Below are positions 1-8,160 of a DNA stretch of 64,000 bases, one piece after another. The translations under genes were made by a program, and so were the position numbers. A model generated the notes under the pieces. That model worked only from the letters and a program-made list of their open reading frames with translations, was not told the origin of the DNA and ran no database searches. The first letter of the stretch is position 1, and every line of letters begins with the position of its first letter. The stretch spans positions 28,716 through 92,715 of the forward strand of contig NZ_BSSE01000029.1 of assembly GCF_030268965.1 (NCBI RefSeq), written 5' to 3'. Origin of the DNA: Microtetraspora sp. NBRC 16547 (GTDB lineage Bacteria; Actinomycetota; Actinomycetes; Streptosporangiales; Streptosporangiaceae).

Positions 1-131
1 CGGTCGCGGCCTACCCCGTTCCCTCGCTGCGGGACAACAAGTACTGGTCGCCGGTCCGCCGGATCGACCAGGCCTACGGGGACCGCAACCTGGTCTGCTC
101 CTGCCCTCCCCTGGAGGCGTACGAGGACTGA
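1..131 (+). CDS. gcvP: Glycine dehydrogenase (decarboxylating), P-protein, C-terminal end
   Basis: The 3' end of a gene that starts outside the window; 42 codons are visible from base 3 to the TGA. The P-protein is the PLP-dependent decarboxylase of the glycine cleavage system. The visible tail ([20 protein letters not shown], then a CSCPP motif and ending YED) is the typical C-terminus of actinobacterial GcvP, where the segment lies close to the active-site tunnel. Assignment rests only on this tail. A strong hairpin follows at once, so this is probably the end of its transcript. Confidence 0.85.
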   Translation, partial: VAAYPVPSLRDNKYWSPVRRIDQAYGDRNLVCSCPPLEAYED

Positions 132-136
132 CCGCG

Positions 137-194
137 CGCGCGGGGAAGATTCGCGGAGCCGGGCCGAACATCATGCGCATGTCTTCCCCGCGCG
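137..194 (+). terminator. Stem-loop after gcvP
   Basis: A perfect 13-bp inverted repeat (CGCGCGGGGAAGA at 137-149, its complement at 182-194) with a 32-nt loop begins 6 nt after the gcvP stop. No T-run follows, as is common in high-GC actinomycetes. Confidence 0.55.
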
Positions 195-244
195 GGCCCA
201 CCGATCGTTAGGATCTTGCCGATCCCCGATTTTGGAGGGCCTGC

Positions 245-769
245 ATGACGGCCATCGACCCCGGACGGCAGATCGACCGCGCGCGTCGGCTGGCCGAGGC
301 GGGTGATCTCGACGCCGCCGCGGCGATCTTCGCGGAGATCGCGGCCGACGGCGACGCGCCCGACCGGCAGGAGGGCGCTGCGGGGCTCTCCGCCGTAGCC
401 GAGCGGATGGCCGAGCAACTGCTGGAGGACGGCGAGCCGGGACAGGCCGCCGACCTCCTGCTGCGCGCCCTGTCCGTGCCCGGCGTCGCGGACCCGGCCC
501 GGCTGCGTGTCCTGCTCGGCCTCGCGCACCTCGACATGGCGTGCGGGGAGTTCGCCGGAGCGGTCGAGGAGGGCGTCGGCTCCGGAGAGGGAGCCGACGC
601 GGGCACCGGGGCGCTCGCCATCGAGCTGCTCGCCCGCGTCCTGCCCTTGAGGGGCCGGGACGGCGACGCCGAGTCGGTCTGGCGGTACGGCCTGGCCCAT
701 CCGGACGCGGCGCTGGCCGAGGAAGTGCGGCTCCGCCTGAACAGGGACGTCCGCCCCTCGATAACGTGA
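245..769 (+). CDS. TPR-like helical repeat protein
   Basis: 174 residues, almost all alpha-helical and Ala/Glu/Leu-rich. Repeating helix pairs resemble tetratricopeptide repeats (RARRLAEAGDLDAAAAIF near 11-28, then GEPGQAADLLLRAL and CGEFAGAVEEG). No enzyme motif or signal peptide is seen, so a cytoplasmic scaffold role is the most that can be inferred. GGAGGG lies 6 nt before the ATG. The next gene starts 4 bp after this stop, so the two are probably translated together. The family was not recognised beyond the TPR-like pattern. Confidence 0.6.
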   Translation: MTAIDPGRQIDRARRLAEAGDLDAAAAIFAEIAADGDAPDRQEGAAGLSAVAERMAEQLLEDGEPGQAADLLLRALSVPGVADPARLRVLLGLAHLDMACGEFAGAVEEGVGSGEGADAGTGALAIELLARVLPLRGRDGDAESVWRYGLAHPDAALAEEVRLRLNRDVRPSIT

Positions 770-773
770 CCGC

Positions 774-1370
774 GTGGAACTTGTGACGCCGCACGGACCG
801 GGGACCGCCGAGGTGGACGAGGCCGCCGATCCGTGGCTGCTGCTCGTGCTCACCCACGGCTCGTCCGGGGGAGTGGACGCGCCCGACCTGCTCGCCGTAC
901 GAGACGCCGTGCTGGACATCGGGGGAACGGTCGCCCGGGTGACCCAGCCGTTCCGGCTCAGGGGCGCGCGGGCACCGGGCTCGGCGGTCCGGCAGGACGA
1001 GTCGTGGATCGCGATGATCGACGAGCTGCGGGCCCGCTATCCCGGGCTGCCCCTCGTGCAGGGCGGGCGGAGCAACGGCGCCAGGGTCGCCTGCCGTACG
1101 GCCCGCGCCGTGAAGGCGGACGCGGTGGTCGCGCTGGCGTTCCCCCTGCACCCGCCGGGCAAGCCGGAACGTTCAAGAGCGGATGAGCTGCGGCAGGCGG
1201 AGACGGACGTTCTGGTGATCAATGGGGATCGCGACCCGTTCGGGGTGCCCGCGGCGTCCGACGCGGCGCGGCTCGTGGTGCTGCCGGGGGAGGGACACGA
1301 TCTGAAGAAGGATCCCGCTCGCGTGGGCGAGGAAGTGGCCCGGTGGCTGCTGTCCCGGAGGCCCGGCTGA
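774..1370 (+). CDS. Small alpha/beta-hydrolase (dienelactone hydrolase/KANL3-Tex30 type)
   Basis: 198 residues. The oxyanion strand LLLVLTHGSSGG (about 21-32), nucleophile elbow GGRSNGAR (about 96-103), acid region VLVINGDRDPFG (about 145-156) and catalytic His in GEGHDLKK (about 171-178) give a Ser-Asp-His triad in the right order. The cap is minimal, as in the KANL3/Tex30-like subgroup; the substrate is unknown. The GTG start lies 4 bp after the preceding stop, suggesting co-transcription with the TPR-like gene. A hairpin at 1426-1448 closes the unit. Confidence 0.72.
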   Translation: MELVTPHGPGTAEVDEAADPWLLLVLTHGSSGGVDAPDLLAVRDAVLDIGGTVARVTQPFRLRGARAPGSAVRQDESWIAMIDELRARYPGLPLVQGGRSNGARVACRTARAVKADAVVALAFPLHPPGKPERSRADELRQAETDVLVINGDRDPFGVPAASDAARLVVLPGEGHDLKKDPARVGEEVARWLLSRRPG

Positions 1371-1425
1371 CCGTGGGCGACGGGACCGGTGAGTCCGGCC
1401 GAACAGGACGGCCGGATGGAAGGGC

Positions 1426-1448
1426 CCCGGCTGGACGGACCAGCCGGG
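1426..1448. terminator. Bidirectional stem-loop between convergent genes
   Basis: Perfect 9-bp arms (CCCGGCTGG and its complement) with a 5-nt loop, placed between the convergent hydrolase and DUF5999 genes. Very GC-rich and without a T-run. Confidence 0.5.
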
Positions 1449-1468
1449 TGAGCCGGCCGCGAAACCGA

Positions 1469-1669
1469 TCAGGCGGCGCTGGAGGCCAGGTCGGTGGGAC
1501 GGTGCGGGGCGATGGCCGCTCCGTCGGGCAGCAGCTCGCCGGTGTCCTCGAAGAGGACGACTCCGTTGCACAGCAGGCTCCACCCCTGCTCGGGGTGCGC
1601 CGCGATGGTGCGGGCGGCTTCTCGGTCCTTCGCTTCCGCGCTAGGACAGGACGGGCTATGAGGGCACAT
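1469..1669 (-). CDS. DUF5999 family small protein
   Basis: 66 residues starting MCPHSPSCPSAEAKDREAAR. The pattern CPHxPxCPS...HPEQGWSLLCNGVVLFEDTGELLPDG...APHRP matches the short DUF5999 family common in actinomycetes. The frame stays open upstream, but homology begins at this Met, which sets the start. Two N-terminal Cys, two His and a later Cys could bind a metal, though this is inference. Function is unknown. Confidence 0.82.
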   Translation of the reverse strand: MCPHSPSCPSAEAKDREAARTIAAHPEQGWSLLCNGVVLFEDTGELLPDGAAIAPHRPTDLASSAA

Positions 1670-1975
1670 CGCCGGGGCTCCGTGTCTTATTGTCGGCCCG
1701 CTGCACGAGGCTGCGGGCGTCTCGGGTTGATGTGTGACTAACCGCACATTGGACAGCACCAGTGTGCCGCCCGCTCGCCTCGTGGCGACATAGTCCGTTA
1801 GGACGGTTTCCGCCGGTCCTGGGGGAGGGGGCCGGGGGCGCCCGCGCGGGTTCCGCTCACCACGCTGTGAGCTATTCCACAAGAGTGCCTCAGGGAAGAT
1901 AACGGTCCAAGCTCGACACGCCGTCCGTCTGGTAACCGGCGGATTACAGTGTCCAGGATCGGCCGGATCATCTGC
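1670..1975. other. Intergenic region upstream of the DUF5999 gene
   Basis: No convincing gene is present. On the minus strand it must hold the DUF5999 promoter; ACAATAAGA about 20 nt upstream of the ATG is a possible -10-like stretch. Nothing else stands out. Confidence 0.4.
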
Positions 1976-2551
1976 TCAGGCGGTGGTTCCGGTGGCCTGG
2001 AGGCCGGCGAGGAGGGCGTCGAGGCCGCGCTCGAACTCCTCCTCTCCGCGGGCGGTCCTGGCGTCCCGCACGGTGGCGTCGGGATCGGCCCAGCCGGACT
2101 GCTGCACCTCGACCGCGACGCTACCGAAGACGTACGCCCGCAGGGCGCGTACGGCGTCCGCCGCGCCCGTCAGCCCGGCCTCGGCGAGCTGCTCCGTCTG
2201 GTCCCTGATCGTCATCAGCGCGGTGCCCTTGGGCGGTTTGGTCAGCGCGAGCGACAGCACGCCGGGGTGTTCCAGCAGGGCGGCACGGCCGGCGCGGGCC
2301 CAGGCGCGGGCCCGGTCCTGCCAGCCGCCCTCGGCCTCGACCCGCACGGTCGTCACGTGCTCGGCCAGGGCGTCCATGAGCGCGTCCTTGCCCCGGGGGA
2401 GGTGATGATAGATCGCCATCGCCTCCACCTGGAGCGCGTCGCCGAGGCGGCGCATGGTGAGCCGGCGCAGGCCCTGCCCGTCGGCGATGTGCAGGGCGGC
2501 GTCGATGATGCGTTCGCGGGAGAGCGGGACCGGCGGTCGCTTGGCAGGCAT
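1976..2551 (-). CDS. TetR/AcrR family transcriptional regulator
   Basis: 191 residues from MPAKRPPVPLSRERIIDAAL. The N-terminal helix-turn-helix (GLRRLTMRRLGDALQVEAMAIY HHL, about 27-50) is typical of TetR regulators, and the C-terminal ligand domain resembles the TetR_C group. An ATG three codons upstream is an alternative start. The imperfect palindrome ccttactgtgtaaagg at 2575-2590 lies just upstream and may be its operator. No divergent target is adjacent: the next gene to the right starts about 125 bp away and is of unknown function. Confidence 0.85.
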   Translation of the reverse strand: MPAKRPPVPLSRERIIDAALHIADGQGLRRLTMRRLGDALQVEAMAIYHHLPRGKDALMDALAEHVTTVRVEAEGGWQDRARAWARAGRAALLEHPGVLSLALTKPPKGTALMTIRDQTEQLAEAGLTGAADAVRALRAYVFGSVAVEVQQSGWADPDATVRDARTARGEEEFERGLDALLAGLQATGTTA

Positions 2552-2675
2552 GGCGATCATGCTGCCATAGCGAACCTTACTGTGTAAAGGATCACACCCG
2601 GCCCGGATGTGAGGGTCGCCGCGAAACGGCGTACGCTACGGCCAGCGATATGTGCCCGATCTGGAAGGACCGTCG

Positions 2676-3074
2676 ATGGCGTTTTTCCGTCCGCGTGTGA
2701 GCCGGGAGGCGGAGGTCAGGTACCACGCCGACCAGGAGGTCGGAAAGGGGTACCACGACCTGCTGGAGAAGGCGAGGGCGGCCGAGCTGGCCCTACGCGA
2801 GAAGCAGGCCGCCGGAGCGACCGAGCAGGAGTTGCGCGAGGCAGGTCTCGAACTGGACCGCGCACTCACCGACGCCCTGCGGGCCGCGGAGGCCGCGCAG
2901 CGCGCGACGTTCGGTGTGAAGTCCTATGACGACCGCATCCGCCGCAGGAAGGGCAAGGCCACGCCCAAGGGTGCCATGTGGACCGCCGAGGTGAACCGCC
3001 TGCGCACCGTGCGGGAGGCGCACCGGCTCACCGGCATCGTCCGGGTGCCGCGCGCCGCCGCGGTGGCCCGCTGA
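2676..3074 (+). CDS. Conserved-looking helical protein of unknown function
   Basis: 132 residues from MAFFRPRVSREAEVRYHADQ. The start was chosen because GGAAGGA lies 6 nt upstream, although the frame is open earlier. The middle (about 25-85) is a charged, Ala/Glu/Arg-rich helix likely to form a coiled coil; a basic RIRRRKGK stretch follows near 95. No signal peptide or membrane segment is seen. The family was not recognised. A short tandem repeat and a strong terminator follow. Confidence 0.6.
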   Translation: MAFFRPRVSREAEVRYHADQEVGKGYHDLLEKARAAELALREKQAAGATEQELREAGLELDRALTDALRAAEAAQRATFGVKSYDDRIRRRKGKATPKGAMWTAEVNRLRTVREAHRLTGIVRVPRAAAVAR

Positions 3075-3100
3075 GCCCGTCTCCCCGTAGCGGCCCTTAG

Positions 3101-3130
3101 TGGTCCGTAGTGGTCCGTAGTGGTCCGTAG
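3101..3130. repeat. Three tandem copies of a 10-bp unit
   Basis: TGGTCCGTAG occurs three times head-to-tail. It is flanked by degenerate copies (gtagcggcccttag before, gtagcggcccttt after), so the region looks like slippage-expanded sequence just ahead of the terminator. Confidence 0.7.
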
Positions 3131-3147
3131 CGGCCCTTTGAATGGCG

Positions 3148-3181
3148 AACGGCCCGTGCCCCATCAGGAGCACGGGCCGTT
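3148..3181. terminator. Rho-independent-like terminator between convergent genes
   Basis: A perfect 12-bp stem (AACGGCCCGTGC with its complement) and 10-nt loop, with TTT on the plus side. It lies between the unknown rightward gene and the leftward sigma factor gene and probably serves both. Confidence 0.75.
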
Positions 3182-3251
3182 TCCGTGTCTTACGTGTTGT
3201 CGTTCGTGTCGTCTTGCGTGTTCCCTGCGGCTCCTAGTGCCGGGAGGGCCA

Positions 3252-4595
3252 CTAGCTGGCCCAGTCGAGCAGCGGCCGGGTGTTGCTCGGGTGGCGCAGC
3301 TTGGACAGCGACTCCTTCTCGAGCTGGCGGATCCGCTCCCGGGTGAGGCCCAGGAACTTGCCGATCTCGTCGAGGGTGTGCGGCTTGCCGTCGGCCAGAC
3401 CGAACCGCAGGGCCATTATCTTGGCCTCGCGCGGGGACAGGTTCTCGAGCACGCCCTTGAGCTGCTCGGCCAGCAGTTGCCGGTCCACGACCTCGGACGC
3501 CTCGGGGGAGTCCACGTCCTCGATCAGGTCGCCGATGCGGGTCTCGCCGTCCTCGCCGATCGTGGAGTCGAGGCTGATCGGCTGCCTGCTCGTACGGAGC
3601 AGCTCCTCGATCTGGTCGGGCGTCTTGTCCAGCTCGACCGCCAGCTCCTCGGGGGAGGGCTCCCGGCCGAGACGCTGGTGCATGTCACGCTCCACGCGCG
3701 ACAGCTTGGACAGCATCTCCAGCACGTGGACGGGCAGCCGGATCGTCCGGGCCGAGTCGGCGAAGCCGCGCTGGATGGCCTGCCGGATCCACCACATGGC
3801 GTACGTGGAGAACTTGTAGCCCTTGGTGTAGTCGAACTTCTCGACCGCCCGGATCAGGCCCAGGTTGCCCTCCTGCACGACGTCGAGCAGGGCCATGCCG
3901 CGGTCGGTGTACTTCTTGGCGACCGACACGACCAGGCGGAGGTTGGCCTCCAGCATGTGGTCCTTGGCGCGCTTGCCGTCCTCTATGACCCACTCGAGGT
4001 CCTCGCGGACCTCGGGGCGCAGCGGCTCGCCGTTCTCCAGCGCGGTCTCCAGCTTGTGCTCCGCGTACAGGCCGGCCTCGATGCGCTTGGCGAGCTCGAC
4101 CTCCTGCGCCGCGGTCAGCAGCGTGCGCCGTCCGATCGACTTGAGGTAGGTGTGGACGGAGTCGCCCATGACCGAGGAGTTGTCGTCGAGGTCGATCGGC
4201 GCGCTCTCGTCGTGCGCGTCCTCCGCCTCGGCGTGGCGCTCGGCGGTCCGCTCCTCGTCCTCGTCGGCGAGGTCCTCGCCGGAAGCCTCGCCGGCGGACG
4301 CCGGGTCCCGCTTGGACTTCCTGGTCTTGGCGGCCTTCGCGGTCTTCGTGGACTTCGCGGCCGTGCGAGATGCCTTCGTCGCCGGCTCGGCCTCCGTCAG
4401 ATCGACACCCGCCTCGGCCAGCTCGCGGAGGATCGCGCGGCCCTCGGCGGGTGCGACACCGGCCTGGTCGAACGCTTCGCGAAGCTGCGAGAGGGAAAGG
4501 TGACCTTGCGCGCGGCCCCGGTCCAGAAGCTGGTCCAGGGTCGTCATCGGGGTCGCCGCGCGCTCGGGCGGGGTCGCCACGGCGGTCGGGGGCAT
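3252..4595 (-). CDS. RNA polymerase sigma-70 factor, principal-type (HrdB/SigA-like)
   Basis: 447 residues. The N-terminal part ([15 protein letters not shown], about 17-70) resembles region 1.1 and is followed by a Lys/Ala-rich linker and an acidic stretch. Region 1.2 ([17 protein letters not shown]), region 2 ([50 protein letters not shown]), region 3 and region 4 ([20 protein letters not shown]) are complete. The C-terminus LLDWAS differs from the LRDYLD end of Streptomyces HrdB. With region 1.1 present it is a group 1 or close group 2 factor; whether it is the single essential one cannot be told from one window. Confidence 0.88.
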   Translation of the reverse strand: MPPTAVATPPERAATPMTTLDQLLDRGRAQGHLSLSQLREAFDQAGVAPAEGRAILRELAEAGVDLTEAEPATKASRTAAKSTKTAKAAKTRKSKRDPASAGEASGEDLADEDEERTAERHAEAEDAHDESAPIDLDDNSSVMGDSVHTYLKSIGRRTLLTAAQEVELAKRIEAGLYAEHKLETALENGEPLRPEVREDLEWVIEDGKRAKDHMLEANLRLVVSVAKKYTDRGMALLDVVQEGNLGLIRAVEKFDYTKGYKFSTYAMWWIRQAIQRGFADSARTIRLPVHVLEMLSKLSRVERDMHQRLGREPSPEELAVELDKTPDQIEELLRTSRQPISLDSTIGEDGETRIGDLIEDVDSPEASEVVDRQLLAEQLKGVLENLSPREAKIMALRFGLADGKPHTLDEIGKFLGLTRERIRQLEKESLSKLRHPSNTRPLLDWAS

Positions 4596-4726
4596 GAGGA
4601 CACCTCCTCCATGACGGAGTACGTCGTACTGGGTGGCAATGGCTGGGCGCGGCGGTTGCGGCGGCTCGGCGCACCTGTATCAATAACGCGGGCGAGCCCA
4701 GTTTGTTCCCCCAGTACGCGGGGAGG

Positions 4727-5095
4727 TCACTCCGACGGGGTGATGATGCTGATGCTGACCTGGGGCATGGGCATGGGCTCGGCGCCCTGGAGCCGCTCGA
4801 TCGTCCAGTAGTCGCGCGTCGTGCCCGGATCGTCGCTGAAGGGGTTCTCCACGACGTAGGGGGCGATGTCCTCGAGCATCTCGGGCAAGATCGTCCGCTC
4901 GTCGGCCGGCGCCGCCGCGCTGCGGCTCGGGCTGGGCTTCGCCTTCGCCGTCGAGTCCTTGACCTGCTCCTTGGCCTGCTCCTTGGTCGCCTGCTCCAGC
5001 CGCCCGGCCGAGGCGGTCGTGGCCACGGAGACCCCGCCCACCACGATGGCGGTGACGACACCTGCGGAGACCAGCATCCTGCGATCAGGCTTCAT
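4727..5095 (-). CDS. Small secreted protein of unknown function
   Basis: 122 residues with a clear signal peptide: basic MKPDRR, a hydrophobic core (LVSAGVVTAIVVGGVSVAT) and an Ala-x-Ala site near 27-30. The mature part is a Lys/Glu/Ala-rich segment, then a Pro/Ser linker, then a compact domain (ILPEMLEDIAPYVVENPF ... DYWTIERLQG). No Cys and no recognised family. It starts 34 bp after the menE stop on the same strand and 131 bp before the sigma factor gene, so a shared transcript with either is possible. A GAGGA motif precedes the ATG. Confidence 0.68.
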   Translation of the reverse strand: MKPDRRMLVSAGVVTAIVVGGVSVATTASAGRLEQATKEQAKEQVKDSTAKAKPSPSRSAAAPADERTILPEMLEDIAPYVVENPFSDDPGTTRDYWTIERLQGAEPMPMPQVSISIITPSE

Positions 5096-5128
5096 ATGGA
5101 GTCCTCCCTCAAATGTGACGCGCGGAGG

Positions 5129-6325
5129 TCATTTTTGGTTTCGCAGGGCGACCATATCCGGTTTTCCGTTTGGCAACATCGGAATCTGTTGCACCGTTTG
5201 CACCATTCGTGGCGCGGCGTAGGCGGGCAGCCGCTCCTTGGCGTATTCGCGCAGTTCCTCCAGCGTCGCCGGGCCGACGACCACGGCCACGACGATCTCG
5301 CCCCACTCCGGATCGGGCCGGCCGACCACGGCCACGTCGCGGACGCCCGGGTGCTCGGAGAGGACCCGCGCGACGGCGGCGGCCACCACCTTCTGACCGC
5401 CGGTGTTGATGACGTCGTCGGCCCGCCCGAGGACCGTGAGGCGGCCCCCGTCGGCTGAGCCGTCGACCGTGCCGTCGATCGCGCCGAGGTCCGACGTGAC
5501 GAACCAGTCGCCCTCGAACTCGTCGCGCTCCTCGCGCAGCCGGTATCCGGAGAACAGGACCGGGCCCGCGATCCTGATCCGGCCGTCGGCGCCGATTTTG
5601 AGATCTACATTGTCAAGGGCGACGCCGTCGTAGACGCATCCGCCGCTGGTCTCGCTCATGCCGTACGTCGTGACGAGGCGGGCGCCGCGGTCCCGGGCCT
5701 CGGCGAGCAGGCCGGGCGGGGCGGCCGCCCCGCCGAGCAGGATGGTGCGGAAGGCGGAGACGTCCGCGCCCTGGTCGAGGAGCCGCCTGAGCTGCGTCGG
5801 CACCAGGGAGACGTGGTCGGCGCCGCTCGCGACCACGTCCTCGGGTGAGAAGCGCGGGTGGATGATCGGCGCGGCCCCGCTCAGCAGCGACCTCACCAGC
5901 ACCTGCATCCCGGAGATGTGCGACGGGGGCAGGCAGCACAGCCACCGCTCGCCCCGCGCGGCGCCCAGGCGATCCAGGGACGCCCGCGCGGACGCGGTCA
6001 GCGCGCCCGCCGTCAGCTCGACCCCCTTCGGCGCGCCCGTTGATCCGGAGGTCGCGATGATCACCGCCGCGCCGGTGGGCACGCCGTCCGGCTCCCGCCG
6101 TACGCCTTCGGAGGTGACGAGGTGGGTGGGCCGGAGCGAGGCGAGCGCGGCGGAGAGCGCGGGGCGCGGCAGGTCGGGGGAGAGGGGCAGCACCGCCGGG
6201 CCCTCTCCGGAAAGCGCGCGCTCGACCGCGGCGAAGAGCGCCGGGCCGGGCGGCAGGAGCAGGGCGTGCACCGCTCTCTCGACGGGACCTTCTTCGTGGG
6301 CCTTGTGTTCGCGACTACTGGGCAC
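5129..6325 (-). CDS. menE: o-Succinylbenzoate-CoA ligase (MenE)
   Basis: 398 residues, an adenylate-forming enzyme. It shows the P-loop motif IIATSGSTGAPKG (about 89-101), the A5-type motif TYGMSETSGG (about 219-228), the hinge region GRADDVINTGGQKV (about 306-319) and the catalytic C-terminal Lys in PNGKPD near the end. It is shorter than most acyl-CoA synthetases, as MenE proteins are. It activates o-succinylbenzoate to its CoA ester in menaquinone biosynthesis. It is divergent from menB with 69 bp between the starts, so one control region likely serves the whole pathway. Confidence 0.9.
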   Translation of the reverse strand: MPSSREHKAHEEGPVERAVHALLLPPGPALFAAVERALSGEGPAVLPLSPDLPRPALSAALASLRPTHLVTSEGVRREPDGVPTGAAVIIATSGSTGAPKGVELTAGALTASARASLDRLGAARGERWLCCLPPSHISGMQVLVRSLLSGAAPIIHPRFSPEDVVASGADHVSLVPTQLRRLLDQGADVSAFRTILLGGAAAPPGLLAEARDRGARLVTTYGMSETSGGCVYDGVALDNVDLKIGADGRIRIAGPVLFSGYRLREERDEFEGDWFVTSDLGAIDGTVDGSADGGRLTVLGRADDVINTGGQKVVAAAVARVLSEHPGVRDVAVVGRPDPEWGEIVVAVVVGPATLEELREYAKERLPAYAAPRMVQTVQQIPMLPNGKPDMVALRNQK

Positions 6326-6394
6326 GGTCGTAAGGTTAGTCCCGGCAGACGGAACCGCCGGTGAACGGGCGGATCGCGGTAGTAAGGAGCGAGT

Positions 6395-7225
6395 GTGACG
6401 AGCGGCGTCGACTGGAAGCGGTCAGGCGAGTACGAGGACATCATCTACGAGACCGCCGAGGGCATCGCGAAGATCACGATCAACCGGCCGGAGCGGCACA
6501 ACGCGTTCCGTCCGACGACGCTCTTCGAGCTGAGGGACGCGTTCAACGTCGCCCAGGAGGACACCGAGGTCGGTGTGATCATTTTCACCGGGGCCGGCGA
6601 CCGGGCGTTCTGCTCCGGCGGCGACCAGAAGATCCGCGGTGACGACGGCTACGTCGACGACAAGACGCACGGCATCGGCCGGTTGAACGTTCTTGACCTG
6701 CAGGTGCAGATCCGGCGCTGCCCCAAGCCCGTCATCGCGATGGTCGCCGGCTACGCCATCGGCGGCGGCCACGTGCTGCACGTCTGCTGCGACCTCACGA
6801 TCGCCGCGGACAACGCCAAGTTCGGGCAGACCGGGCCCAAGGTGGGCTCGTTCGACGGCGGGTACGGCTCGTGGCTGCTGGCCGAGACCGTCGGCCTCAA
6901 GCGGGCGCGCGAGATCTGGTACCTCTGCCGGCAGTACGACGCCGAGACGGCCCTGCAGTGGGGCCTGGTCAACGCGGTCGTCCCGCTGGAGCGCCTGGAG
7001 GAGGAGACCGTCCAGTGGGCGCGCGAGCTGCTGGAGAAGTCGCCGCTGGCGCTGCGCATGCTCAAGGGCGCGCTCAACGCGGTGACCGACGGCGCCGCGG
7101 GCATGCAGCAGTTCGCCGGTGACGCCACGCTCCTCTACTACATGAGCGAGGAGGCCCAGGAGGGCCGCGACGCGTTCAAGGAGAAGCGCACCCCGGACTT
7201 CGCGAAGTTCCCGCGCCGCCCCTAG
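6395..7225 (+). CDS. menB: 1,4-Dihydroxy-2-naphthoyl-CoA synthase (MenB)
   Basis: 276 residues of the crotonase fold. Typical MenB signatures include [14 protein letters not shown] (about 70-83), the oxyanion-hole Gly in [20 protein letters not shown], and [15 protein letters not shown] (about 147-161). The C-terminal KEKRTPDF motif is characteristic of MenB. It closes the second aromatic ring of menaquinone. The start is GTG 395 in AAGGAGCGAGTGTG, with a good ribosome site. Its stop overlaps the menC start by one base. Confidence 0.95.
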   Translation: MTSGVDWKRSGEYEDIIYETAEGIAKITINRPERHNAFRPTTLFELRDAFNVAQEDTEVGVIIFTGAGDRAFCSGGDQKIRGDDGYVDDKTHGIGRLNVLDLQVQIRRCPKPVIAMVAGYAIGGGHVLHVCCDLTIAADNAKFGQTGPKVGSFDGGYGSWLLAETVGLKRAREIWYLCRQYDAETALQWGLVNAVVPLERLEEETVQWARELLEKSPLALRMLKGALNAVTDGAAGMQQFAGDATLLYYMSEEAQEGRDAFKEKRTPDFAKFPRRP

Positions 7226-8160
7226 TGCACGTCTTCCGCATCCCGATGACCCTGCGGTTCCGGGGGCAGACCGTCCGCGAGGGCGTGCTGATCCACGGAC
7301 CCGCCGGGTGGGGGGAGTTCTCGCCCTTCCCCGAGTACGGCCCCGCCGAATGCGCCCGCTGGCTGGCCTGCGCGCGTGAGGCCGCGTTCGACGGCTGGCC
7401 GGCGCCGCTGCGCGACTCCGTCCGGGTCAACGCCACCGTGCCCGCCGTGGGCCCGGAGAAGGCGGCCGAGATCGTACGGCTCTCGCACTGCGGGACCGCC
7501 AAGGTCAAGGTCGGCGAGCGCGGCCAGGAGTTCGCCGAGGACATGGCCCGGGTCGAGGCCGTACGCGACGCGATCGGCCCGCGTGGCCGGGTCCGGGTGG
7601 ACGTCAACGGCACCTGGGACGTCGACTCCGCCGTCCGGCGGCTCAAGGAGCTCGCCCGGTTCGACCTGGAGTACGCCGAGCAGCCGTGCGCCACGCTCGA
7701 CGAGCTCGCCGCCGTCCGGCGCCGGGTGGACGTGCCGATCGCCGCCGACGAGTCGATCCGCCGCGCGGAGGACCCGCTGAAGGTCCGTGCCGCGGAGGCG
7801 GCCGACATCGCGGTGATCAAGGTGCAGCCCCTCGGCGGTGTGCGCAACGCGCTGCGCGTCGCCGAGGCGTGCGGGCTGCCCGTCGTCGTGTCGAGCGCCG
7901 TCGAGACGTCGGTCGGCCTGGCGGCCGGCCTCGCTCTCGCTGCCGCGTTGCCCGAATTGCCGTACGCTTGCGGACTCGGGACGATGCCTTTGCTCAGCGG
8001 TGACGTCGTCACGGACTCCCTCGTCCCCGTCGGCGGGGTGCTGGCCGTGCGGCGTCCGGAGGTGGATCAGCGCGCCCTCCAGGCGCATGAGATCGAGTCG
8101 CCCGCCTGGAAACGACGGATGGAGGAGGCCGCCGCAACGGCCGGAGAGGGGCGGCAGTGA
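7225..8160 (+). CDS. menC: o-Succinylbenzoate synthase (MenC)
   Basis: 311 residues of the enolase superfamily. Catalytic and metal residues are visible in order: the KVKVG motif (about 92-96), the Asp in VRVDVNG (about 128-134), the Glu in EYAEQPC, the Asp in IAADES and the distal Lys in IKVQPLGG. It dehydrates SHCHC to o-succinylbenzoate. The GTG start shares one base with the menB stop and its stop overlaps the menD start by 4 nt, so translation of the three is coupled. Confidence 0.93.
   Translation: MHVFRIPMTLRFRGQTVREGVLIHGPAGWGEFSPFPEYGPAECARWLACAREAAFDGWPAPLRDSVRVNATVPAVGPEKAAEIVRLSHCGTAKVKVGERGQEFAEDMARVEAVRDAIGPRGRVRVDVNGTWDVDSAVRRLKELARFDLEYAEQPCATLDELAAVRRRVDVPIAADESIRRAEDPLKVRAAEAADIAVIKVQPLGGVRNALRVAEACGLPVVVSSAVETSVGLAAGLALAAALPELPYACGLGTMPLLSGDVVTDSLVPVGGVLAVRRPEVDQRALQAHEIESPAWKRRMEEAAATAGEGRQ

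Noticed and set aside
3120..4811. A 563-codon open frame opposite the sigma factor gene
   Set aside because: It is the antisense shadow of a well-conserved gene; high GC makes such frames common, and its sequence is low-complexity without motifs.
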